Positions 6,196 to 14,146 of a DNA stretch of 64,000 nt are shown piece by piece. Positions within the stretch are counted from its first letter, which is position 1. Each line of letters starts with the position of its first letter. This stretch comes from Porticoccus sp041395745 (GTDB taxonomy: Bacteria > Pseudomonadota > Gammaproteobacteria > Pseudomonadales > Porticoccaceae), in the NCBI GenBank assembly GCA_041395745.1, contig JAWKZV010000003.1, positions 248,001-312,000 of the forward strand. Direction: 5' to 3'. The position numbers and the translations under genes were made by a program. The notes beneath the pieces were generated by a model. The model did not search any database, was not told the DNA's origin, and saw only the letters and a program-made list of their open reading frames with translations.

Positions 6196-8796
6196 CTACA
6201 GCTTGTCTCTCACCCAGTTTTCAGCTGCGCTCAGAGCCCCAGGCAGAGCGGCCAGATCAGTGCCTCCACCCTGTGCCATATCGGGGCGACCACCGCCCTT
6301 GCCGCCGACCTCTGCCGCGACAAACTGCATCAGCTCTCCGGCCTTGATACGACCGGTCAGATCGTTGGTCACACCGGATACCAGTGCCACCTTGCCGTCC
6401 CCGACAGCAGCCAGCAGTACCACCGCGGAACCCAGTTTGTTCTTCAACTGATCCACGGTATCGCGCAGGGATTTTGGATCGGCCCCTTCCAGGTTGGCTA
6501 CCAGCACCTTGGCGCCGGAAACGTCCACCGCCTGAGCCGCCAGATCACTGCCAGCACTGCTGGCCAGCTTGCCCTTGAGCTGGGCGTTCTGTTTCTCCAG
6601 CTCCTTCAGTTCCGCCCACAGCGCTGCCACTTTCTGCACCACATTGTCGGCGTTGGTTTTCAGCACCCCGGCCACCTCACCGAGCTGAGCTTCCAGGTTA
6701 TCCACATAGGCCAGCGCCTGCGCCCCGGTCACCGCTTCGATACGGCGCACCCCGGAAGCGATACCGGCCTCGGTGGTGATTTTCAGCAAACCGATGTCAC
6801 CGGTGTGGGACACGTGGGTACCGCCACAAAGCTCCACGGAAAAACCGTCACCCATGGTCAGTACCCGTACCACATCGCCGTATTTCTCACCGAACAATGC
6901 CATGGCGCCCTTGGTGCGGGCGGTATCCATGTCACAGACATCAGTCTGTACCGCTGTATTGCGGCGGATTTCATCGTTAACACGCTGCTCGATAACCTTC
7001 AGCTGCTCCGGCTTGACCGCCTCGAAATGACTGAAGTCGAAACGCAGCCGCTTGCTGTCCACCAGTGAGCCCTTCTGGCTGACGTGGTCTCCGAGGATTT
7101 CACGCAAGGCCGCGTGCAACAAGTGGGTGGCAGAGTGGTTAAGGGCCGTGGCAGTACGCACGGAGTCGTCCACCTGGGCTTCCAGTTGCTGACCCAACGA
7201 AATGGAGCCAGACAACACTGCACCGATATGCAGATAGTGACCACCCTGCTTCTGGCAGTCGCGCACTTCGAATTCAACACCCGCAGCCTTGAGATAGCCG
7301 CAGTCGCCCGCCTGGCCACCGGATTCGGCATAGAAGGGGGTTTTATCAAGAATAATCGTAGCCTCATTACCTTCTGATACTGAATCTACCACCTCTCCTT
7401 GTTGGTCATTTATTCCTACAACCGTTCCGATTGAGAAAGTCTTTTCGTATCCGACAAATAGAGTGTCAGGCAACATCCGCGACTTGAGATGAAGCTGAGG
7501 AACTTTAAAGTGCCCGGCGGCGCGGGCGCGCTGGCGCTGCTCGTTCATGGCGGCCTCATAGCCGTCCATATCCAGTGACAGACCGCGCTCACGGGCGATA
7601 TCGTTGGTCAGATCTACCGGAAAACCGTAGGTGTCGTAGAGGGTGAACACTACTTCACCGGGGATCACCTCACCCTGCAGCTCGTCCAGCGCCGCATTCA
7701 GCACTGTCATACCGTTGTCCAGGGTCTTGGCAAACTGCTGCTCTTCCGCCAGCAACACCTTTTCCACCTGGGCTTGGGCCTGGGCCAGCTCCGGATAGGC
7801 TGCGCCCATCTCGGTTACCAGTGCCTGCACCAGCTGGTGGAAAAACGCCTGATCCTGGCCGAGCTTGTGGCCGTGGCGGATAGCGCGGCGGATGATGCGG
7901 CGCAGCACGTAGCCGCGCCCCTCGTTGGAAGGCAATACACCATCCACAATCAGGAAGCTGCAGGAACGAATGTGATCGGCGATCACCCGCAGGGATTTGT
8001 TTTCCAGGTCATCGGTGCCAGTCAGTTTCGCAGCCGCCTTGAGCAGGGCCTGGAACAGGTCGATCTCGTAGTTGCTGTGCACCCCCTGCATCACAGCTGC
8101 GATGCGCTCCAGGCCCATGCCGGTGTCGATGGAAGGCTTCGGCAGCGGTGTCATGGAACCGTCGGCGCTGCGCTCGAACTGCATGAACACCAGGTTCCAG
8201 ATCTCGATGTAGCGATCCAGGTCATCACCCTCGTGGCCGGGAGGACCACCGGGCACATCGGGGCCGTGGTCGTAGAATATTTCCGAGCTGGGACCGCAGG
8301 GGCCGGTATCGCCCATCTGCCAGAAATTGTCTTCGTCCAAGCGGGAGAAGCGTTCGGCGCTGACACCCATCTCCTTCAGCCAGATATCCGCCGCCTCGTC
8401 ATCGGAAATATGCACGGTGACCCAGAGCCGATCCGCCGGCAGCTTCAACACGCCAGTGAGGAATTCCCAGGCAAAGCGGATGGCGTCCCGTTTGAAATAG
8501 TCGCCAAAACTGAAGTTGCCGAGCATTTCGAAAAAGGTGTGGTGGCGTGCGGTGTAGCCGACATTTTCCAGGTCATTGTGCTTGCCGCCGGCACGCACGC
8601 AGCGCTGGGAGGAAGCGGCGCGGGTATAGGGACGCTTTTCTCCACCCAGGAACACGTCCTTGAACTGCACCATGCCCGCATTGGTGAACAGCAGGGTCGG
8701 GTCGTTGCCCGGCACCAGGCTGCTGCTGGGCACAACGGTATGCCCCTCGCTTTCAAAGTATTTCAGGAACGCATCGCGAATGTCGGCACTTTTCAT
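6196..8796 (-). CDS. alaS: Alanyl-tRNA synthetase
   Basis: The 866-residue protein starts MKSADIRDAFLKYFESEGHT and carries the class II aminoacylation domain (DPTLLFTNAGMVQFKDVFLG, RCVRAGGKHNDLENVG). An editing domain has the zinc-type motifs HSATHLLHAAL and CGGTHVSHTG, and the C-Ala domain is near the end (GGRPDMAQGGG). It charges tRNA-Ala and clears mischarged seryl- and glycyl-tRNA-Ala. A TTG two codons upstream (8802) is a possible alternative start; the ATG at 8796 was preferred. Gene order alaS-lysC-csrA-tRNA-Ser is widely conserved in pseudomonads and relatives. Length is normal for the family. Confidence 0.97.
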   Translation of the reverse strand: MKSADIRDAFLKYFESEGHTVVPSSSLVPGNDPTLLFTNAGMVQFKDVFLGGEKRPYTRAASSQRCVRAGGKHNDLENVGYTARHHTFFEMLGNFSFGDYFKRDAIRFAWEFLTGVLKLPADRLWVTVHISDDEAADIWLKEMGVSAERFSRLDEDNFWQMGDTGPCGPSSEIFYDHGPDVPGGPPGHEGDDLDRYIEIWNLVFMQFERSADGSMTPLPKPSIDTGMGLERIAAVMQGVHSNYEIDLFQALLKAAAKLTGTDDLENKSLRVIADHIRSCSFLIVDGVLPSNEGRGYVLRRIIRRAIRHGHKLGQDQAFFHQLVQALVTEMGAAYPELAQAQAQVEKVLLAEEQQFAKTLDNGMTVLNAALDELQGEVIPGEVVFTLYDTYGFPVDLTNDIARERGLSLDMDGYEAAMNEQRQRARAAGHFKVPQLHLKSRMLPDTLFVGYEKTFSIGTVVGINDQQGEVVDSVSEGNEATIILDKTPFYAESGGQAGDCGYLKAAGVEFEVRDCQKQGGHYLHIGAVLSGSISLGQQLEAQVDDSVRTATALNHSATHLLHAALREILGDHVSQKGSLVDSKRLRFDFSHFEAVKPEQLKVIEQRVNDEIRRNTAVQTDVCDMDTARTKGAMALFGEKYGDVVRVLTMGDGFSVELCGGTHVSHTGDIGLLKITTEAGIASGVRRIEAVTGAQALAYVDNLEAQLGEVAGVLKTNADNVVQKVAALWAELKELEKQNAQLKGKLASSAGSDLAAQAVDVSGAKVLVANLEGADPKSLRDTVDQLKNKLGSAVVLLAAVGDGKVALVSGVTNDLTGRIKAGELMQFVAAEVGGKGGGRPDMAQGGGTDLAALPGALSAAENWVRDKL

Positions 8797-8860
8797 AAAC
8801 AATCAATTTCCACGACCTGTCATCAGGTCCGTTTGCAAAATGGGATTGGAGAGAGCGGAA

Positions 8861-9211
8861 TCAGAAGCCCAGGCTATCCTCGGAAAACTTCTTGTTGCCG
8901 AGGATGTGGAGGTGCAGGTGAAACACTGTCTGGCCAGCTCCGGATCCGTTATTGATGATCACCCGGAAAGCTTCGTTGACACCGGCCTTGCGGGCAATAT
9001 CGCCCACCGTCAACATCAGGTGCCCCAACAACGCCTTGTCCTCTTCGGAGGCATCGACCAGGCGCGGAATCGGCTTGCGGGGAATCACCAGCAAATGGGT
9101 CGGAGCCTTGGGTGCGATATCCCGAATGGCAATACAGTGTTCGTCCTCGTAGACGATATCAGCCGGTATTTCCCCGTTGATGATCCGGGTAAAAAGCGTA
9201 GTTTCTGACAT
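8861..9211 (-). CDS. HIT family protein (HinT-like purine nucleoside phosphoramidase)
   Basis: The product, 116 residues from the ATG at 9211, starts MSETTLFTRIINGEIPADIVYEDEHCIAIRDI and ends with the histidine triad FHLHLHILGNKKF, so it belongs to the HINT branch. The N-terminal FxxIIxGEIPxxxVYEDE block is nearly invariant in the group. HinT-type enzymes hydrolyse nucleoside 5'-phosphoramidates and acyl-adenylates such as those released by aminoacyl-tRNA synthetases, which makes its place beside alaS interesting though not proof of a link. A GTG at 9220 is an alternative start three codons upstream. The C-terminus SEDSLGF is a plain tail. Confidence 0.93.
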   Translation of the reverse strand: MSETTLFTRIINGEIPADIVYEDEHCIAIRDIAPKAPTHLLVIPRKPIPRLVDASEEDKALLGHLMLTVGDIARKAGVNEAFRVIINNGSGAGQTVFHLHLHILGNKKFSEDSLGF

Positions 9212-9228
9212 GGCGGTCACTATCTCTG

Positions 9229-9426
9229 TTAATGGTCGCTGCCGAGTTTTTCATCGACGGTCAGCTGACGGGCCTCGCTCTCCAGCATAACCGGAATGCC
9301 ATCGCGGATCGGATAGGCCAAACCGCTGGCCTTGCAGATCAGCTCGTCATTTTCCTTGTCGTATTCCAGCGGTGCCTTGCTCACCGGGCACACCAGAATA
9401 CTGAGCAGTTTCTTGTCAATCATCAC
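9229..9426 (-). CDS. Trm112 / YcaR-like small protein
   Basis: The 65-residue product begins MMIDKKLLSILVCPVSKAPLEYD and includes the conserved LICKASGLAYPIRDGIPVMLESEAR block of the Trm112/YcaR family (UPF0434). The family's first cysteine pair is degenerate here (CPVSK), as in many gammaproteobacterial members that have lost the zinc site. In yeast Trm112 activates methyltransferases; the bacterial role is unclear. In most relatives this gene sits between lpxK and kdsB, which are absent here. The start overlaps the end of the upstream M23 peptidase gene by 11 bases, indicating co-transcription. Met2 (9423) is an equally possible start. Confidence 0.9.
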   Translation of the reverse strand: MMIDKKLLSILVCPVSKAPLEYDKENDELICKASGLAYPIRDGIPVMLESEARQLTVDEKLGSDH

Positions 9427-10330
9427 AGCCCCTGGGAAGAGAGTTTCCAGGGGGTGAAGTGTAAGGGAAAGGCGGCGTTGCCGCCACGTTTGGGAAGGGA
9501 ACTAGGGCGTTTCCGGGGAAAAACTTCAACACCAGGGCGGGATCGAGACGCACGTCGAACCAGTTGATGCGCCAGTCCAGATGCGGGCCGGTGGCACGAC
9601 CGGTGGCACCCACCTTGGCAATCAGGTCACCGGGGGTCACCACCTGCCCCTCTTTGGCCAACACGTCACTGAGGTGGATAAAGGTGGAGCTGATACCGTG
9701 GCCGTGGTCAATTATCAGGGTGCCGCCAGAATAGAACATGTCTTTATGGGCCAGCTTGACTACCCCCGGGGCCGGCGCAAACACATTCGTACCGGTGGGA
9801 GCTGCAATGTCCAAGCCGTAATGAGGGTTGCCGGGTGTGCCATTATAGATTCTGCGACTACCGTAAACCCCGGTAATGGGGCCTTCCAGAGGCTTGCGAA
9901 AACCGGACAGAAAATCCAGGCGGGGATCATCTCCAGTACGGGCGTTTGCAACCAGTGCCGCCTCCCGACGAATGCGCTCCAGAACCTCCTTCGGAGGAGT
10001 GACTGTCTGCTGGGGGACACCGTCGACCCGTTGCTCCTGATAGGTGCGCTGCTGTACAGCAAAGCGGTGATGTTGCGGTTTGTCGGAGCCGTTGCGGGTT
10101 AATACATCAAGTTGCGGCGGAGCATCACGACCCAACCCGAACACGAACAGACCGTCATCTTCGACGCGGATATCCCGCCCCATCAGCTCCACCCGCTCAC
10201 CTGGAGACACCTTCCCGATCACCATGCCACCCTGTACAAGCTCACCGGACAATTCCAGTGCCAGGGCAAATATCGGCGAAAAAAATGAAACAGCCAGGAT
10301 CAGGCGGGGAAGGATTGGAAAGAGGCGCAT
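9416..10330 (-). CDS. M23/LytM family peptidase, exported
   Basis: The 304-residue product has a signal peptide (MRLFPILPRLILAVSFFSP, cleavage probably near ALA-LEL), an N-terminal beta-rich region and a LytM domain at about residues 155-275. The domain has GVYGSRRIYNGTPGNPHYGLDI with the H-x-x-x-D motif, IDHGHGISSTFIHLS and TGRATGPHLDWRINW. The last motif carries Asp where most M23 enzymes have the second His of H-x-H, a variant I believe is common in this periplasmic subfamily. Active members cleave peptidoglycan cross-links in cell separation or remodelling; degenerate ones act as activators. Its last 11 bases overlap the Trm112-like gene. Confidence 0.88.
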   Translation of the reverse strand: MRLFPILPRLILAVSFFSPIFALALELSGELVQGGMVIGKVSPGERVELMGRDIRVEDDGLFVFGLGRDAPPQLDVLTRNGSDKPQHHRFAVQQRTYQEQRVDGVPQQTVTPPKEVLERIRREAALVANARTGDDPRLDFLSGFRKPLEGPITGVYGSRRIYNGTPGNPHYGLDIAAPTGTNVFAPAPGVVKLAHKDMFYSGGTLIIDHGHGISSTFIHLSDVLAKEGQVVTPGDLIAKVGATGRATGPHLDWRINWFDVRLDPALVLKFFPGNALVPFPNVAATPPFPYTSPPGNSLPRGCDD

Positions 10331-10365
10331 AACAGCTAATTTCTCGGTGCGGTAATTATGAACAC

Positions 10366-10755
10366 TCAGGGATAGGGCTCCAGGGATTCTACCTCACAGC
10401 GCGTTCCTATTTGCAGTACCCGGATAGTATTGGAGTGGACGCAGAGCTTGTTGTTGTGGGCGGTGTGGACAAACCCGTATTGCTCCACCCCCTGGCAGTC
10501 CCCGCTGAAGCGCATCAACACCCGCTTGCCATCAGCGAGCTCAATCACCGCCGCGTGGGCATTCAGAACATAAAAATGGCGCACCAGCCCACTGTTCAGG
10601 CAACCATTTTCAATCCCCCACCCCGATAATTTGGTGTCGGCATTGGAAACCATGGAAGTGGGGCCAGCCTGGAGCGAAAGCGACAACAGCGCGACAACTG
10701 TACTCACCACCATTGCCAGTAGATGTATAAACGTTTTGCGGGAGCGCAATCTCAT
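10366..10755 (-). CDS. Exported protein of unknown function, DUF6491-like
   Basis: A 129-residue protein with an N-terminal hydrophobic segment (residues 8-28) that fits a signal peptide. The mature part has four cysteines (Cys in NGCLNSG, SGDCQGV, NKLCVHS and GTRCEVE), spaced as expected for two disulphides. The later VLMRFSGDCQGVEQYGF...LCVHSNTIRVLQIGTRCEVESL pattern resembles DUF6491 periplasmic proteins, though I assign the family from memory and with reserve. The gene lies 35 bases upstream of the M23 gene on the same strand, suggesting one transcript. No function can be stated. Confidence 0.7.
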   Translation of the reverse strand: MRLRSRKTFIHLLAMVVSTVVALLSLSLQAGPTSMVSNADTKLSGWGIENGCLNSGLVRHFYVLNAHAAVIELADGKRVLMRFSGDCQGVEQYGFVHTAHNNKLCVHSNTIRVLQIGTRCEVESLEPYP

Positions 10756-10883
10756 ACCTCAAACGAATACTCACACTTTCTGGTTAGATAGCCTGTCGCG
10801 GCTTCTGTTCCGACCACCTCTGGAATTATTTTATGGGTGTTATGATGACCCGCAACGGAGACAGGGAGATAGCAGGAGAAAAC

Positions 10884-11897
10884 ATGCACATCGAACTGCC
10901 AGAATTCACGCCCCCCAAGGGCTTGCGCAACGCACACCTGCAGAGCGCAATCAACAGTGTGGGGCTTCGTCCCTGGCAGGTGAACCGGCGCTGTTCTGCC
11001 ATGTCAGCACGCAGTCAGCCACTGTTACTCAACGGCAGTCATCTCGGTCAACCGGTTAAGCTTTTAGCTCATTTCGACCAGGGGGATAAGGGCAATCATC
11101 GCCTCGCCATCCTGTTGCACGGCTGGGAAGGCAGTGGGGAATCCACGTACCTGCTTTCCGCTGCCGACCACCTCTACCGGCAGGGATTCAACATCCTGCG
11201 CTTGAACCTGCGCGACCACGGGGAAAGTTTCCACCTCAACGCCACCACGTTCAATTCCACCCTGTCGGAAGAAGTGGCGACCGCCATGCTGGACTTTCTC
11301 GAGCGTCATCCACACGGTGAATGCTACCTGGCCGGCTACTCCCTGGGCGGGAATTTTGCCTTGCGCATCGCTGCTGACAGGGGGGAGGAACTGGGACTGA
11401 AGGCAGTGGCGGCAATTTGTCCACCGGTCGATCCGGCCCACGCGATGGCCAAAATCATGGCCGGGCCCCTGTACCGGGATTATTTCCTCGACAAATGGAG
11501 TCGCTCCCTGCGTACCAAGTTGCACTATTTTCCTGAGCTGCTGGAAAACAACCAACTGCCCCGCTTCGAATCTCTGGACGCCCTCAACGAATTTTTCGTC
11601 AGCTCACTCACCCCTTTCGAGCGCGCAGCTGACTATTTCGCCGCTTACGCACTGAGTGGCGATCGGTTGAATGCCCTGGAAATTCCGGCCTACCTGATCA
11701 CCAGTGACGACGACCCCATCGTGCCGGTTGCTGACCTGATGCTGTTGAATAAGCCGGCTGGACTCAAAGTGGTGGTGACTGAATTGGGTGGGCACTGCGG
11801 TTTTATTGAAGACTACAAGCTCAACTGCTGGAGTGATCGCTGCCTGTCACTGATTTTCAATCACCATCGAAACATGCCTGAATCTGCTCTCCGCTAA
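10884..11897 (+). CDS. YheT-family alpha/beta hydrolase
   Basis: Starting at the ATG at 10884, which follows AGGAG at 10874-10878, the 337-residue product opens LPEFTPPKGLRNAHLQSAIN. The NAHLQ block near the N-terminus is diagnostic for the YheT/ABHD1-3 hydrolase group. The oxyanion region LLHGWEGSGES, the nucleophile elbow GYSLGGNF, an Asp-containing TSDDDPIVPV strand and the catalytic His in ELGGHCGFIED complete the alpha/beta-hydrolase triad. Members act on lipid-like esters; the bacterial substrate is undefined. The gene is convergent with recX and their 3' ends overlap by 41 bases. Confidence 0.9.
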   Translation: MHIELPEFTPPKGLRNAHLQSAINSVGLRPWQVNRRCSAMSARSQPLLLNGSHLGQPVKLLAHFDQGDKGNHRLAILLHGWEGSGESTYLLSAADHLYRQGFNILRLNLRDHGESFHLNATTFNSTLSEEVATAMLDFLERHPHGECYLAGYSLGGNFALRIAADRGEELGLKAVAAICPPVDPAHAMAKIMAGPLYRDYFLDKWSRSLRTKLHYFPELLENNQLPRFESLDALNEFFVSSLTPFERAADYFAAYALSGDRLNALEIPAYLITSDDDPIVPVADLMLLNKPAGLKVVVTELGGHCGFIEDYKLNCWSDRCLSLIFNHHRNMPESALR

Positions 11898-12321
11898 AGC
11901 CGCGGTAGTGCAGAAAACGGCTGCGGCGTGCCCGTTCCTGAATGCTGTCGCAGGGTTTGGCACCGTACTTTCTCGCCGCCACCTCGGCCGCCAGCTGAAA
12001 CCAGTCCACCTCGCATTCCGCCATGACTCGGGAGACCAGTTCAGCTGATACACCCCGCTGCTGCAGTTCCTGGCGGATGCGATAGGGTCCCTGCCCCTTG
12101 CGGGAGCGGGCAGCGATAAACGCTTCGGCAAAACGGCTATCGGATTGCAATCCATCCCGCTGCAACGACTCGATCACCTCCGGCAGCAGCACTACCTGCT
12201 CCGGAAAATGTTCTGCCAGCTTGTTTTGCAGTTCCCGCTGTGAGTGCTCCCGTCGGGCCAGCAAATCCATGGCCCGGAAGCGGAGTTGCGCCCTGGGATC
12301 TTTTATCTCCCCCTCGGTCAT
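11857..12321 (-). CDS. recX: RecX regulatory protein
   Basis: The 154-residue product has the RecX repeat architecture of three-helix modules: LRFRAMDLLARREHSQRELQNKL, then LQSDSRFAEAFIAARSRKGQGPYRIRQEL, then a C-terminal module ending RRSRFLHYRGFSGEQIQACF. RecX binds the RecA filament groove and inhibits recombinase activity. It normally follows recA directly; here DUF4126 and hydroxylase genes and a microsatellite separate the two, about 1.8 kb downstream on the same strand. Its last 41 bases overlap the end of the convergent YheT gene. Length and motif set are normal. Confidence 0.93.
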   Translation of the reverse strand: MTEGEIKDPRAQLRFRAMDLLARREHSQRELQNKLAEHFPEQVVLLPEVIESLQRDGLQSDSRFAEAFIAARSRKGQGPYRIRQELQQRGVSAELVSRVMAECEVDWFQLAAEVAARKYGAKPCDSIQERARRSRFLHYRGFSGEQIQACFDGD

Positions 12322-12349
12322 AGCGCTATTGCACCTGCTCTACTGGAAC

Positions 12350-13051
12350 TCACTTTTGTGCCGGCTTCAGTTCCGCCGGTGTGTCCAGGGCTGACACTTG
12401 CCCTTCAGCCGCTTGCCCCTCGGGCGGTTTTTCCTCGGGTTTTTCCACCAACCCCAACCACTGGCCGATTTTTCTGAAAATTCTCACCACCAGGCGCAAC
12501 AGTTTCGGTAGCAGCCAGATCACCAGGGCAATAAACAGGATCATCAGGCAGAGGAATAGCAGTGGGTGATTGAACATTGCCCAAAGCCCGCCCAACACCA
12601 TCAGATCCTCACTGATAGAGGCCACCCAGTTGGTAAAGGGTTCCGGCGAGGTATTGATCAGAGCCCGGGTGGAGGCCTTGGTCAAGTGACTGGCACTGGC
12701 CATGGTGCCGCCCATAATCCCTGCCGCTATTTCAAGTGCCGGGGTGACATCGCCCACCGCTCCCGCTGCCAGCATGGCACCTGCCGGGATGCGGATGAAG
12801 GTGTGCAGGGTATCCCACCCGGTATCAACACCAGGCACCTTGTCGGCAAAGAATTCCACCAGGTACATGGCTCCGGCGGCAAAGATCACCAATGGGTCCT
12901 GCAGAACCTGCAGCTCAGCTGGCAGCTGGACGTTGCCGGTAGCGCCGGCCAGCCCCAGCACCAACAATGCCGCGTACAGGTTGATGCCACTGGCCCAACC
13001 GACCCCCATAGTCAGTGCGATGACACTGATCAGTTCCTGATAGTTATCCAT
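12350..13051 (-). CDS. DUF4126 membrane protein
   Basis: The 233-residue protein begins MDNYQELISVIALTMGVGWASGINLYAALLVLGLAG and continues DPLVIFAAGAMYLVEFFADKVPGVDTGWDTLHTFIRIPAGA, the classic DUF4126 pattern. Several short hydrophobic segments are present, with a long one at about residues 160-185 (LLFLCLMILFIALVIWLLP). The C-terminal 35 residues are Pro/Glu/Lys-rich and probably disordered. DUF4126 proteins are inner-membrane proteins without an assigned function. The gene lies between recX (28-base gap) and the hydroxylase gene (76-base gap), all on the minus strand. Confidence 0.88.
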   Translation of the reverse strand: MDNYQELISVIALTMGVGWASGINLYAALLVLGLAGATGNVQLPAELQVLQDPLVIFAAGAMYLVEFFADKVPGVDTGWDTLHTFIRIPAGAMLAAGAVGDVTPALEIAAGIMGGTMASASHLTKASTRALINTSPEPFTNWVASISEDLMVLGGLWAMFNHPLLFLCLMILFIALVIWLLPKLLRLVVRIFRKIGQWLGLVEKPEEKPPEGQAAEGQVSALDTPAELKPAQK

Positions 13052-13127
13052 TCTTCACTCCCGCCGGATATCATCCGGCAATGGTTTGACCCTCCAGGGC
13101 CCTTTCTATGTTCCTGCCCCGCCCAAC

Positions 13128-13907
13128 CTATGGCAAGCCGCCCTGTTCGCGACGGAAAGGCGCTGCGAGCAGCCCCGGCAGACTTTTGTCTCGCTGGTGA
13201 TCCAACCCTATCACCATATCCGGAGCACGGTGACTGGCCGACCGACTCCCAAACAGGCGATCCCAGATACTGAAAATTGCACAGTAGTTACTGTCCGTAT
13301 CCCTTTGTACCGCATGGTGGTGAACCCAGTGTATGGACGGCGTCACAATCACCAGCGACAAGCCCTGTTCGAGACGACGGGGCAAGCGAATATTCGAATG
13401 GTGAAACCCGGTCAGAATCAGGATCAGTGATTCAAACAGAATGACCGATGTGATCGGCACCGCAAAGCAGAACACAAACAACGCCCTGACCATTGCCGAG
13501 AGAATCACTTCCCCGAAATGGAAGCGCACTGCTGAGGTGACGTCCAGCCACTGGTCCAGATGATGGACCCAGTGGAAGCGCCACAGCAGGCCAATACGAT
13601 GGCTGGCCCGGTGCCACCAATAGATCCAGAAATCCAGCAACAGGATATCCAGCGGTAGCGAGAACCAGGCTGGCACCCAGCTCGACCACCAATAGCGGCT
13701 GTGAGCCGTTGCGTAGAGGGTAACCGGCAACACGATCAGCAGCGAAACCAGCACATTGCAACCCCACAGGGAAAGGTTGCGCGCCCACCTCGGACCATTG
13801 GCAATCCAGGCCGGTTCGGGAGCTGCCGGTCGCCACCGTTCCACTAGGAACAGCAACAGCAGCAGTGCCAGCACCACCGCACTCTTGTAGGCCAGCAACT
13901 CAGACAT
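13128..13907 (-). CDS. Sterol desaturase / fatty acid hydroxylase superfamily membrane protein
   Basis: This 259-residue protein carries the eight-histidine di-iron boxes of the fatty acid hydroxylase superfamily: HRASHR, HWVHH, HHSN and SIHWVHHHAVQRDTDSNY, set between membrane segments (residues 7-22, 48-70, 80-95 and others). The family includes hydroxylases and desaturases of sterols, sphingolipids and carotenoids; bacterial members of this branch are mostly unassigned. The gene starts 26 bases after a perfect 16-copy hexanucleotide repeat. The frame stays open from the ATG back through the linker into the repeat as Gly-Leu codons, so an extended N-terminus cannot be fully excluded. No ideal Shine-Dalgarno is visible. 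Confidence 0.9.
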   Translation of the reverse strand: MSELLAYKSAVVLALLLLLFLVERWRPAAPEPAWIANGPRWARNLSLWGCNVLVSLLIVLPVTLYATAHSRYWWSSWVPAWFSLPLDILLLDFWIYWWHRASHRIGLLWRFHWVHHLDQWLDVTSAVRFHFGEVILSAMVRALFVFCFAVPITSVILFESLILILTGFHHSNIRLPRRLEQGLSLVIVTPSIHWVHHHAVQRDTDSNYCAIFSIWDRLFGSRSASHRAPDMVIGLDHQRDKSLPGLLAAPFRREQGGLP

Positions 13908-13933
13908 ATCCTGCCATCCGCTACAGCCGCAAC

Positions 13934-14029
13934 GCCCAAGCCCAAGCCCAAGCCCAAGCCCAAGCCCAAGCCCAAGCCCAAGCCCAAGCCCAAGCCCAAG
14001 CCCAAGCCCAAGCCCAAGCCCAAGCCCAA
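13934..14029. repeat. Perfect hexanucleotide microsatellite, 16 copies of GCCCAA
   Basis: Ninety-six bases consist of 16 uninterrupted copies of GCCCAA (TTGGGC on minus). The tract sits between the recA terminator and the membrane hydroxylase gene, 26 bases before the hydroxylase ATG. All six frames are open through it (Ala-Gln, Pro-Ser or Pro-Lys on plus; Gly-Leu or Trp-Ala on minus), which explains long low-complexity open frames there; I do not regard these as genes. Perfect arrays of this size are prone to slippage, so copy number probably differs between strains. The six-base unit keeps the frame if the tract is translated and changes leader length by six if it is not. Confidence 0.97.
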
Positions 14030-14090
14030 CTGTTGCCCTTAACGCAATTGTTCATCATGATTACAGACAGCGTCAGGGCGCAATTGTCAC

Positions 14091-14121
14091 AAAAAAGCCG
14101 CACGGTTGCGCGTGCGGCTTT
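14091..14121 (-). terminator. Intrinsic terminator of recA
   Basis: On the minus strand the perfect stem AGCCGCAC/GTGCGGCT is followed by TTTTTTG, 26 bases past the recA stop codon. It should separate recA transcription from the hydroxylase gene downstream. Confidence 0.85.
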
Positions 14122-14146
14122 GCGAAACGGTGGAGCCAATAGGGTA

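Noticed and set aside
7774..8955. 393-codon plus-strand frame opposite alaS
   Set aside because: Antisense to a certain gene, with no recognisable domain.
10331..10365. Regulatory hairpin upstream of the M23 peptidase gene
   Set aside because: The 35-base gap shows no convincing inverted repeat or promoter.
13934..14029. CRISPR-like array
   Set aside because: The repeat is 6 bases without spacers; no cas genes are present.
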